NCBI GenBank assembly: GCA_001579985.1
Contig: LRSR01010179.1
Span: 1-23,989 of the forward strand
Origin: Hypsibius dujardini
Lineage: Eukaryota; Tardigrada; Eutardigrada; Parachela; Hypsibiidae
Direction of reading: 5' to 3'
Length of the DNA stretch: 23,989 bases
Shown here: in pieces, positions 12,593-22,111 of the stretch
How positions within the stretch are numbered: position 1 is the stretch's first letter
Layout of the letters: the number at the start of each line of letters is the position of its first letter
Program-made: the position numbers and the translations under genes
Notes under the pieces: generated by a model
Seen by the model: the letters and a program-made list of their open reading frames with translations, nothing else
What the model was told of the DNA's origin: nothing
Databases searched by the model: none

Positions 12593-13480
12593 GCTCGTGC
12601 AGTTGTTGGCTCAACTCAACGGGAGCGCTATTTAAAGTGAGAATTCTATTTAAAGTGAGATTTCTGAAGACTAGGGGTTGGATGAATGTTTTATCCTCTT
12701 CAATATAGTCAATAATAGAATAACAAAACCTAAGAGATGAAGAAGAGCACAAAAACTGTCAAAAGGAAAGTTAAAAAAACGTAGTACATGAAGGAGACCA
12801 GAAGACCACGATAACGAAATTACAGTGCCGCGGATGAGATGCATGGAAGCCTGGAACTAGCACTCGACTCGGTTGTGCATGGCTCTTGAATCAATTTTTT
12901 GGGTTATTTGCGGAGTGCTCATAGGGGGGGGGGTGTACGTCTTGGGGAATCATCGGCAACGCTCCACTTTCACATACACAACAGCACGTCAACAGGGCAA
13001 CACAGCTCTTCTGAATGAGTCAGAACATCATTCGGAACGACAGACTGGGGCGACCGCACACAAATAGCCTTAATACAAAAACATAGCAATTATAGCAAGG
13101 ACCAAGTAATGGAGACAGGATAAAGAGACTCGAGCCGGGCGAAAGTAACGAGACAGATTGCGATAAAATTATCGTCACTGGGCGAGAACACCAATCAACC
13201 AATCAACCGAATCCGGTATCAATTCCGGATACATCAATCAATCGACCAATGAAAAAGGCCCGATCGGCTGGGTTGAAAAACCGATGATGTCAATGAACCC
13301 GGATGGCACATGCGGCATCCGCCTTCCCGCTCGATTACGTCCCCCACATTTCCGACCACCTAGACGGCCGTTCTGTTAACCGTCTTAGACGTCGGTTAAT
13401 CTATTTTCTTTCTTTTTTTCATACGGCCTTTTGCAGCTGCGTGCTTGCGACCGTCCATTTTCGGTAGTTTGGCTTTTAGT
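11258..13480. repeat. Segmental duplication unit 2 (contains copy C and its 5' flank)
   Basis: Counterpart of 6015-8197; see that entry for landmarks. Coding parts are nearly identical, while flanks and intron carry many indels, including about 290 nt of extra AT-rich intron sequence around 12050-12370. The upper boundary falls right after CGGTAGTTTGGCTTTTA, matching the point where the MITE-like end starts to diverge in unit 1. Confidence 0.88.
12628..12655 (-). promoter_or_regulatory. Tandemly duplicated TATA-like box of copy C
   Basis: The CTATTTAAAGTGAGA block present once above copy B occurs twice here with an 18-bp period (12628-12642 and 12646-12660), giving two CTTTAAATAG boxes on the minus strand. 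The proximal one keeps the same distance to the ATG as in copy B. Confidence 0.45.
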
Positions 13481-14339
13481 ACATATTTTCTGGCCATTTA
13501 CGAGGAGATTAGCCCCTCACTTGGGCAACTTCTTCTCCATTCAAGATCTTCACAACTCAGTATCATCAGCAGCAGCGTACCCATTTTGTCATCCCAGTTC
13601 TCCAGTTTTTGCGGTGTTTCCATGCTTGTTTGTGGTTCACCTATACTTTTATTTAATATGTCAAGCCAATGATTCTTACAGCCTCTCCTAAACATATCGC
13701 TATATTCGAACAGTCATCTGATTCACAATTTATAGTCGATCGCCTCGATCAATAGGTATAGAGCCGCACAAATCAGAATATATAGTAGGTATGTTAATTG
13801 TACAAATGGGATCCTAATTGCATTGTGCACTAAAATTTGATAGGTCCTATGGCCGACTGTGCAAATAATTCCGACAGAAAACTGTCCGCTGTCATTACGG
13901 TTAGCGTCAAGGAGGTTACAATAATAATAACTTAGTTCCAGCACATAGGAAACTGCCACGTCCTGCGCACGTACTCGATCGGGGCTAAAACATACTCAAT
14001 ATCCTCAATTAAAGTATCTGGATCAACTGACTGCGGATTTTTGAACAATGCACAAGCCGCAGGTCCGCGCCATTTTATGACTTCTAATTATTTGATTTGC
14101 ATGATATCACTACTCAAGAAAGACTTTATGATCCAATACAGAGCACCAACAAAACTTCGAACAAGTTATGAGAATGCTATATTAAAGTTATTTGGCCGTG
14201 TTGACCTTATTTACAACCTAGGACAAGTTTACTCGTGACGTGAAGAAACGAAATGGGACGGTGGAAGGAAGAAATCCCGCAATCGACGAACCTCGACCCA
14301 CGTCTCGATACTGACGTGTGCCATGCTGAAAAACCGCAG
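13481..14339. other. Intergenic, no confident gene
   Basis: A minus-strand open stretch at 13723-13959 ends in a hydrophobic run (QLTYLLYILICAALYLL) but has no homologous counterpart among the four-pass copies and no splice partner I can place. The rest is AT-rich with no signal. Confidence 0.4.
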
Positions 14340-14780
14340 GCAATACCACGCCTACGTGAATATTGCGGCGGGGACGCTCGCACTCGTCTAACAGCCACGA
14401 CACCACCGCAAACAAACGTCCACATTTTCTATCGGTATCCCAGCCATCACTAGTGGGTGATGCGTACGTATACTATGACTCAACGGGTGTCCTTCATCGG
14501 AATTGCAGTTCCAAGTTGAATTAACAATCTTGATTATCGTCCATGTACAATAAATACTCGCGGCCCGAAAGCCCCGAATGCTGAGGTCCCGCGTATCCGC
14601 TAGCCATGGTCATGCTTGCTCAACCTCCGTCCCGCTATGAGCTAACGGGATAGAGGGGCATTCTGTATACTCCGCCAGACGACGCTTGGTGGTCCAATAG
14701 ATGAACATAGCTGAACACAACTGCACTTGCACGAATACCGCACCTATCGCCACCATGCTCAGGTAGTGATACTTCAAATC
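14340..14780 (-). pseudogene. Copy D: C-terminal remnant of the four-pass membrane gene
   Basis: On the minus strand from 14780, DLKYHYLSMVAIGAVFVQVQ and MFIYWTTKRRLAEY match the fourth membrane segment and juxtamembrane region of copy B. The frame then runs to a TGA at the position aligning with copy B's MTGLNEG region, shifted by one base. Further down, in another frame, ASPPQYSRRR (PPQY at 14360-14371) aligns with LPPCYSAVV. Upstream of 14780 the homology stops: no segments 1-3 and no exon 1 are found. It is a truncated, frame-broken copy, diverged well beyond B and C. The exact lower end is uncertain. Confidence 0.75.
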
Positions 14781-16144
14781 TTTCGAATTTTGGAAAACAC
14801 CTCTGCATTTATATTCTCTTGCGAACGTCAAAAAACAAATTAGATTTGAAATTACGGTAGTAATTTTTTCTCCATTCAAAACGGGCAATAGTTTATTACG
14901 ACGGATATGTCTCCGTTTCATTTGAAGCTCCGCCCAAACATACAACCCTATTTTGTAATACCGGGATATTTTAATAATCCGCGAAAAATTCAGCTGGTGC
15001 GCACTCAAGATGGAAAGCCACAGCAGACAGGCGGGCCATTTTGAATGCACGGAAACAAAATGTCGATTAGTTTGCAACAGATAGCAGTCTCTGCCTACTT
15101 AGCTAGTGCTAGATGAAGCAAAACATTGTCTGAACATGAACCTGGTGAAAAAAACGGGGACATTTGTGTAGAAAGACCGAAAGGAAATAAATTGCCAGAC
15201 GGCACTTTTTCAAAGCATATTTTTCATGGCGCTCCAGGTTTTCGCCGTTTGGATTACACAGAATGGTTGAATTTTGCAAAAAAGCTTTTTGATGCGAGAT
15301 CCGTATGAAGGCATTCAATTTACAAGTGTTCAAATAACTAATGTTTAAGGGAACACTAAAAGAAATAATGTTGAAGTTTGAGAAATCCGGGCTAACAAAT
15401 ACCAGGCTCTGATGCCATCTTTATTAAGAAAAGCTCAAACAAAAGTCTCATTTGGCAGTTCATTGATTTGCATCTGAAAGAATCGGATTCTGGACCTCCC
15501 ACTGAACACGTTATTGAAATTGGATTGAAAACGGAACTTTTTTTAGTGTACTGCTGTTTGGTTAATGATCACCCTCCAGTATCGAAATGGGCCTTTTGCC
15601 GAATAGCGCTTGATCACTGTCCATTTTACCAATGTTTTCAATATAAGAAGGTTTTTATAAGGATAACAGCTGCCGGAACAAAAATGAAATGATAGCAGTA
15701 CAGTAATTAAAGAGGAAACGTACAAAAAATGCTCCCGAGCAAGCTGATTTCTGATTTTACTGTTGAAATTTTTATGCATTTTTCTCACCCCGGTCGGCTA
15801 AAGTTAATTTTAAAATTATTTAGAAGTTCAAACTCCTCATCAACTTATTTTTTCTGGTAGAGGTAATCATGGGCTTTTAATTACAAATGACTCGGACAAT
15901 TCATGGCGCAGACTCGAGCTGTCCCAACTTCGCTGGCTCACCCTTCTGTATAATATGCCCATCGGAGCTCAAACTTACCTTTGCTCGAACTTTCCGGTAT
16001 ATAACAAACCTGTCGGAAATCAAACTTTCCTTTCATAAACTTTCTCATTTCTTTTAAATTCGTGACCCGCGTGGTTCGGTCAATTACGCATTTGGTACTG
16101 CAATCACCAATATCCTAGTTGTATATCGGGAATCAAATCAGAAG
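14781..16144. other. Intergenic with weak protein-like fragments; ends in a putative 5'UTR exon
   Basis: A plus-strand frame at 15126-15308 (containing KHIFHGAPGFRRLDYTEWL) and another at 15468-15692 (containing SGPPTEHVIEIGLKTELF) look more protein-like than random AT-rich DNA and could be pieces of one decayed gene or transposon. They are not linked by clear splice sites and I do not recognise a family. The last part, up to 16144, probably includes the noncoding first exon of the 302-aa gene. Confidence 0.35.
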
Positions 16145-16280
16145 GTGAGTCTTGTGTATTCATATCATGTATTGCTTTCTTTATGCGCGCGCAGTCCACC
16201 GATTTTTTAACAGAAGCGATGATCACGCTTGCGCATGATTCTGATATGTTTACAACATAATTCTTTATTGCGTCCTACAG
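16145..16280 (+). other. Putative 5'UTR intron of the 302-aa gene
   Basis: AG|GTGAGT at 16143-16150 is a strong donor, and TCCTACAG at 16273-16280 a good acceptor, 36 nt before the ATG. A leader intron explains why the reading frame itself is uninterrupted. It is inferred from splice motifs only. Confidence 0.55.
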
Positions 16281-16316
16281 AAAACTCCTCGCACTGCTAC
16301 GTAATAGAAAATTGTG

Positions 16317-17225
16317 ATGGCACCCGGCGCATTCAAGAAACCCGGGAAATATGGGCTGCCTCACGTCGATGTGACCCTTGACTTTGACCAGCTCATGGAA
16401 CGAGTGAAGGCGATTATCGAAGAAATTACGACTTGGGATATTGCAGGCTCCCCAGACATCCTCAAACAGCTCCATGATGTCGTGCAAAAGAGCTCCGTCG
16501 GCACACGAATTTTACAAGCCTGTGTGCGTATTGCCCAGTACACACCGGGAGTGGGGCTCGTGATGGGCATCTACTACTGCTGTCGCGGTCGCAGGGAGAT
16601 GGCCAAGGCATCATTCTTCCGTCAAGTCAACGGCGTACTGACATGCGCCATCGTTGTGGGCTCGCTGTGCATCCCGGTGGCAGGGCCAGCAGCCATTCTG
16701 ACTTGCTTAACGGCCGGGGCCGTCGGGTCCGGGGTAGGCACCGCCGCCAAAGCGTACCTGGCGAACCAGTTTATGGAGGAAGGTCTGGAGAAACGTACTA
16801 TGGCAAAATACTCAGACATTCCGCTTCAGATGCTGCTGGGAGCGGTCTGCGGAGCGATTGCTGGACTGAATCCGGGCTTCCAGTCGGCTGAGGATCTGCT
16901 CGCCTTGTTTGGTCGCTGCTTCACAGCAGGGGTGTGTGCTGCGAGGACGGTCCTCTACGGGAGCGTTGAACACACCGACTACCGGCAACTCCTCGCGTTC
17001 GTTCTGACCTGTGAAATTGCCATTCACAACCACAAGATCAAGGAGGAACGGGAGAAATTGAAGAGGGCAGAAAAGGAGGCCAATCCAGAAAGTTTGCTTA
17101 CGCATCAAAAAATGTTCAAGGATTTGTTTGAGGTTGGGGATAAAAAATGTCAAGAGTACGGCGATTTGAAGGCCGAAGTTAAAGCGGATTTTGGCAGCGC
17201 GGATGTCGAATTAGATGCGGGATAA
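16317..17225 (+). CDS. Orphan 302-aa protein with Gly/Ala-rich hydrophobic hairpin
   Basis: A single coding exon, markedly more GC-rich than its surroundings, with an in-frame ATG in a good context (GTGATGG). I do not recognise the family. Residues 20-72 look amphipathic-helical and acidic/hydrophobic (FDQLMERVKAIIEEI). Residues 75-90 end in a CC-Arg motif (GIYYCCRGRR). Residues 105-147 form two hydrophobic Gly/Ala-rich stretches around Pro-Val-Ala-Gly-Pro, plausible as a membrane hairpin; 169-212 is a second Gly/Ala-rich hydrophobic region. Residues 238-256 are a charged, probably coiled-coil segment (HKIKEEREKLKRAEKE), and the end is acidic. There is no signal peptide. The layout recalls proteins that insert a hydrophobic hairpin into membranes, but this is only a structural impression. 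Confidence 0.85.
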   Translation: MAPGAFKKPGKYGLPHVDVTLDFDQLMERVKAIIEEITTWDIAGSPDILKQLHDVVQKSSVGTRILQACVRIAQYTPGVGLVMGIYYCCRGRREMAKASFFRQVNGVLTCAIVVGSLCIPVAGPAAILTCLTAGAVGSGVGTAAKAYLANQFMEEGLEKRTMAKYSDIPLQMLLGAVCGAIAGLNPGFQSAEDLLALFGRCFTAGVCAARTVLYGSVEHTDYRQLLAFVLTCEIAIHNHKIKEEREKLKRAEKEANPESLLTHQKMFKDLFEVGDKKCQEYGDLKAEVKADFGSADVELDAG

Positions 17226-17697
17226 CCGCCCACGGAAACATTGTCTAATCCCGACCGTGTCAATAAGGTACATACTGTCAAATTCTTTCTTCTCTATCTG
17301 GATTATGTGGTGGTCGGTTTTGGAATAATATTTTGGGTTTGTGTTTAGGTTGTCAATGCCGGCTCTCAGTGACAGAACCTGTCAGGCTGTCACTACTCCA
17401 CTGATTGTTCGACTCTAGGTCCTATTTGGTGCACTCAGCGATTTTAAGAAAACCAAGTGTGTTGTAAGAATGTGATGACGCGGTGTGATGTTTCAACCTG
17501 AACCAATGTTTTATTGAACGCGAGGCGCAATACTTAACACGTTTCAATGGAATAGCGCCATAATGGCATATTTTATCGTGTGTATTGACATATCCCTCAG
17601 CCGTTTTCACACCAATATTGGTATAGTCCGATAAAGACCAATCTGCAAAAAGTTATTTTCTAAATGTGTGACGATAATAATAACTTCTTGATCTGTA
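17226..17697. other. 3' flank of the 302-aa gene
   Basis: AT-rich with no frame or domain of note and no clean AATAAA within the first 400 nt on the plus strand. Nothing else is supported. Confidence 0.4.
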
Positions 17698-18029
17698 CGA
17701 GGTAAAGGCCTTTAACCAGGCCGGTTTTTTTCAACGTTGATTTCTCGGCGCTACAGTGCTGCCATGCCATAGCAGATGGCTTGAAAACATTCGAAAAAAT
17801 TCTCTGACCCATTTTAGTTTGTTCCTAAGCCTCACCGTTCGAATTTGGGTACAAAAAAAGGAAGGGAAGAATCTCAATGGAGAAGTGGGCAAGCAGTCCG
17901 GTAGAGGCGCCACTTCGGTTCCATCTCCCCGGGTTGACTTCGCAAAAACGACTTATGCGCCACTTGTTGGCCTGCCGGCCTAGTTAAGTCCCGATTTCTA
18001 AAACGGCTTGGTTAACGGCCTTTACCTCG
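17698..18029. mobile_element. 332-bp element with about 28-bp terminal inverted repeats
   Basis: The left end CGAGGTAAAGGCC, continuing TTTAACCAGGCCGG (17698-17724), is matched by the reverse complement of 18001-18029 with about three mismatches. The interior shows no transposase and no shared homology between halves, so it fits a MITE-type non-autonomous element. Clear target-site duplications are not visible at the flanks. Confidence 0.65.
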
Positions 18030-19033
18030 CACCATTTCTTCGTTCTGATGGTCAATCTGCGACTGCTAAGCATAAGTGTTGTGAAGTTTTGTAACAAGAG
18101 AGGCGGCAATTATTTTGGAATTGCAATCCTTAATTTCGGTTTGCTTAATGTTTAGGCTCATTTTAAGCCAAGCAAAAATATACTCTGTATAATCTGAGTA
18201 CAAACTGTACAAACATGTATAATAAAGAAATTTCTTAGTAATAGTTTATTAAGTAAGATTCAATCTCATATTTTGTTGAGATGTAACATAATTCAAAAGA
18301 ATGGTGATTGCAGCCATTTATAAGAAAAACGTTAGCTGCTTTTCAGGAAGAAGTCTTTTTATTTCGCCTAACACTTATTAAAGCCGAGCCCTGAAGGAGC
18401 GAGGATGTCTTTTAATTTGACGCACCGTTTTGGACGAGCGCGAAAGGGTGTCTGTGTGTCTGTTGCCGTCGATGAGCATCGATTGATCGAAGGACGTGCC
18501 TTAAGTGCGGGCTATGATCAATGCTGTCGACCAATCGCAGCATCTCACATGAGCGCATAGAGCCAGTGATCTTTATTCGAATTACGTGCCATAGAGATTG
18601 GCCTTTTTTTAACATGTGCATATAGTTCGGTAGTATATGATATATACGGTATATGGTATATACGCGTGGCCAAAACCTTACAATAACCGATTTAAGCAAT
18701 CTAACCCGTTCAATGTGTATACATGTATACATCGATCTAGGTAAATGGCCAACTCGGTTAGTGCAAGGAATTTGCTACGTGTATAGGCTATATGGATTTT
18801 GACATTGCTGAATTCTTCCGCAAACGAAATTGAAAATTTATTTATCTGCAGGTTTGCTAAATCATTCTGAAATGTGTTCACTGTGTAGTACTTATGTAGT
18901 CGCGAAACATTCGCTTTCAGTTATGATGTCGGAACAACAAGAACCTTCTTGAAACAATGGCACAGGAAAATGGGCAGCTTATCAAAATAAAAGCCATGAA
19001 AAGACGTAGGGTAAATATTGTTGATTTACCCCA
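18030..19033. other. Intergenic, 3' flank of the VMO1-family gene
   Basis: AT-rich sequence with a TATA-rich patch (about 18630-18665). On the minus strand AATAAA occurs near 18837-18846, about 190 nt past the VMO1-family stop, and is a possible poly(A) signal. No gene is supported. Confidence 0.4.
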
Positions 19034-20141
19034 CTACTTGGGTCCAGTGTAGGTACAGCAGGCCACTTTTATGTTATTCAGCGCGGTATCGTCCTTTCTG
19101 CCTTGGGATCCTTCGATCTGCACGCTGAGTCCACAGATCGCCGATCCGGACGGGCAACTCTGCCGCAATTGCCAATCTCCGTAGGTTTCCCCGTTCCCCG
19201 TAAACACCTAGAAACGGGTGTGATGTACTGTTTGCACCACAAAAAAACCAAAAATAATACTTGCCCCCTTCCTTCAAATGGGAAAATGTATCAGCCCTAG
19301 TTTTGTTTTATTTTTGGTAAATTCAGAACAGGGATGACCCAATCAACTTGTATTTTTATTCCAAAGCGAAATAGCCCCTCCTCCCTGCACAAAGGCACAA
19401 GCCGTCCCTCACCATCCCTTCCCTCGAGAAAAGTCCGTTACCCCTCTACAACAAAATTTCACTGCCCTTGCTGAGCATTAAAAATGAATAGCATGCCACT
19501 AGAGGGAGCAATGGTTTTACTATAATTAGGTTGAGGCAGTGTTGCCCCAGTTACATATAAATCAGAAAGCCTCACTGACTTGACCAATGGCTGTTCTTCA
19601 AACTGAATCAATCAATCGATCAATCAATCATTTGATAAATCTATTGACTTACCTTGCCATCAGAACATTTAATCTCCACGTCATTGGTGGCTGTGTCGTC
19701 CTTCCTAGGGCCTAGCGGAGCCTCCGCGCGGTGCCTAAAGCTGACCACGACCGCTACACCTGGGCACCGTACATGTCGACGCCAGTAACCCCACGGGCCT
19801 TCCTTCACCGTGATGACATACTGCCCTTGGAAGGTGGCCTTGGTGCAGATGAGGAGGACTGCGTTGAGAGCCGTGTCGTCCCCGCCGTATTGCTTGCCCT
19901 CCGCCTTCAACTGCATCCCCGACACGAAAAACCCGCGGGGGCAGTACTCAAAATCCGACCAGTGGCCCCAGTTGGTCACGTGGTTCGTCATGATGTAGGC
20001 CGTCACGTCGGACCGGCTGCTGATTCGGACACCGGGGAAGAGGCCTTCGGTTTACAGTTCCCTGGACGCATTGTTGGAAGCAGCCGCGCGGGCTCCCGAA
20101 AAAGCAATTAGCAACAAGAATACCCCAAACAGTGTAAACAT
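19034..20141 (-). CDS. VMO1-family secreted protein, two exons, with in-frame TAA or 36-nt mini-intron
   Basis: Exons are 19653-20141 and 19034-19207, joined in phase 0 through a GTAAGT donor and a TTTCTAG acceptor. The start gives a signal peptide (MFTLFGVFLLLIAFSGARA). Three repeats typical of vitelline membrane outer layer protein 1 follow: WGHWSDFEYCPRG...GGDDTALNAVLLIC (58-99), WGYWRRHVRCPG...KDDTATNDVEIKC (117-159) and, in exon 2, YGDWQLRQSCPSG...KDDTALNNIKVACC. VMO1 folds as a beta-prism; relatives are secreted egg-coat or mucosal proteins. Codon 30 is TAA (20052-20054). It is spanned by a GT...AG stretch of 36 nt (20020-20055) whose removal keeps the frame and yields 208 aa, close to the family length. 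If that is not spliced, this is a pseudogene or an assembly error. The family is firm; intactness is not. Confidence 0.85.
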
Positions 20142-20295
20142 TTTCGATCTCTCTCTAGCCCAAAATTTGTAAAAACTCTTTGTTCTGAAAGAAAGTAATA
20201 GAAACTAAAAGAAAACTAACAACATTACAAAACCATCAAACCAGAAGCTAAATTTTCAGTACCGCATGTAGAATGGAGATATTATTATAACGCCG

Positions 20296-20303
20296 CCTTT
20301 ATA
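20296..20303 (-). promoter_or_regulatory. Candidate TATA box of the VMO1-family gene
   Basis: TATAAAGG on the minus strand, about 155 nt above the ATG, in an otherwise unremarkable AT-rich flank. No other promoter element is distinguishable. Confidence 0.35.
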
Positions 20304-21085
20304 TTCATCTGAAGCAAGAGTTTTATCAATGTTGTTTGTTGACCATCAACAGGGCAATAACACATTCAGTTTGTGTGGACGCATCGAATGGGGAGCGGAG
20401 AAGGAAGCGGCTCTTTAGTGATCTGGTTAAATGCCGGATCTGGTGAACACAAATAATGATAACTGGTAGGAGTAGCCAGGGCGTGAGTGTTTTTATGTAC
20501 TAAACCAAATATTGTCACTAGAAAGGATAGAGGAGTTGCAAAGACAATCCCAGTCAGTTCAATAAATATCATCGACTATCCCTGCATTGTTGTGGCAAAT
20601 GGGTAGTACTCTTACGCAGTTAGATCCGAACTATGTTCATGCGTTATCTCATTTTAGGTTTGAGCTGATTCAGTACTGCTCTCTAAAACCAAAAATCATC
20701 CACTGTCTGGCCCATCCACATCCAGTCTCATATACCGTGAAACCAGATAGACACTAGACTAAGGATCGTGTATTTTTCGCTTTTGTTGGAGGTTTTTTAT
20801 TCTGCAGATTCCATTTGCGGCATGTGTATAACAAAAGTACGTGAAGGTCTCAAATTTCAAAAGGGCAAATGATTTTTCAAAAGGTTGAATTGCAAAAGAG
20901 GTCTCTGATAAATTTCTTAAAAATAATTTGAAGAGGATCGAACGATTTCAGCGGCACTGCCGAATTGCTTCCAGATTAACAAGATTGCTAAGTTTAATTT
21001 ACTACTCAGCTACTCAGATCCGCTAATAAGCCATATTCCTAATGGGTGTTGCTGCCATGTCTAAATTTTTCCTATCTGTTTTGTG
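20304..21085. other. Intergenic, no gene seen
   Basis: The minus-strand frame at 20366-20572 begins with a hydrophobic stretch (MIFIELTGIVFATPLSFL) loosely like segment 2 of the four-pass proteins, but nothing after it aligns, so it is not called. The remainder is AT-rich. Confidence 0.4.
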
Positions 21086-21283
21086 TTGTCTGTCTGTATG
21101 TTTGTCCCTCTGCCTGTCTGTCTGTCTATTCGTCTGCCTGCCTGCCTGTTTAACTGCCTGTCTGTCTGTTTGTCTGTCTGTCTGTTAATCTAACTGTGGA
21201 TCTGTTTATCTGTCCGTTTATTCGCCTGTTTGTCTGTCTATTAGGCTGACTGCCTGCTTGCTTGTTTGTTGTTTGCCTGCATG
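21086..21283. repeat. Degenerate CTGT/CTGC microsatellite
   Basis: About 200 nt of CTGT, CTGC, TTGT and CTAT units, the same tetranucleotide family as in METTL1 intron 3, here in older, more degenerate form. Confidence 0.9.
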
Positions 21284-21618
21284 TTTATATGTCTACTTAG
21301 TTAAATAGAAAAGGCATAATATCTCAAATTCATGCAATGCTGAATAAGTGAATAACGAAGAAACGTCAAATGTCGCATTTAGCGTCCTGAGAAAACTGAA
21401 AGCAAACATAAAGATTAAAATGCGGCTTAATGCACTTTTTGGAATACTTCGGTGACGGGCTTTCCGTATCAGTATCAACTACGTGAATGCTTGTATGCGA
21501 GTCTGTGATATGTCTGTCAAGTTATTGCTGTTTCGGAAAATCGTTTTCTACCGGTCTTTTGCTTTGGCTAACTGTTTTTTCTCAGTAAGTCAGTTTATTT
21601 GCCTACCTTCTTTTACCG

Positions 21619-21650
21619 CCTGTCTGTCTGTCTGTCTGTCTGCCTGTCTA
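21619..21650. repeat. Short CTGT microsatellite
   Basis: About seven CTGT units with one CTGC. It lies downstream of the mucin-like gene on its strand, possibly inside an unresolved 3' intron. Confidence 0.9.
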
Positions 21651-22111
21651 TTTTTGTATTAATCTCTCTGTCTATTAAAACGTCAAACCCAACCGCTCAG
21701 AAATTTTTTCAAGCATTCTATGGCCCTCAACGCGGAATAGTTTATTTTTCTCCTGCAGAAAACACAAATACTTCTCATTCTAACTAGCCGCAAGTCTAGT
21801 TACGAAACTCATGCAATCCACTCGATGTGGGTGAAGTGTTGGCGGACACAACGTAAAAAAGAAATTCCGGGTGATTCAACAGCTGGGACAGTTCCTCTCG
21901 GTCAAAAATAACTTCTTGCTGTACAATTACTGTTTCTACTTCCGTACACATTCCAGACACAGTTCTTGCCCACGTTCTTCTCTCAACCGAAAGTGAGAGT
22001 GTAAATGTAGATGCTCTACAACACAAAGCGAAAAGAATGGAAACCGGTTTTTTGCCGACACACCGAAACACACAGCAGCGTGATGAATGATTGTTCGTCA
22101 TGTAAACTTAC

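Noticed and set aside
13723-13959. Hydrophobic minus-strand frame as a small membrane protein
   Set aside because: AT-rich sequence often gives such frames; there is no paralogue, no signal or splice support, and it lies outside the duplicated unit.
20366-20572. Possible fifth copy of the four-pass membrane gene
   Set aside because: Only a dozen hydrophobic residues resemble segment 2; no segment 3, loop, segment 4 or splice acceptor aligns.
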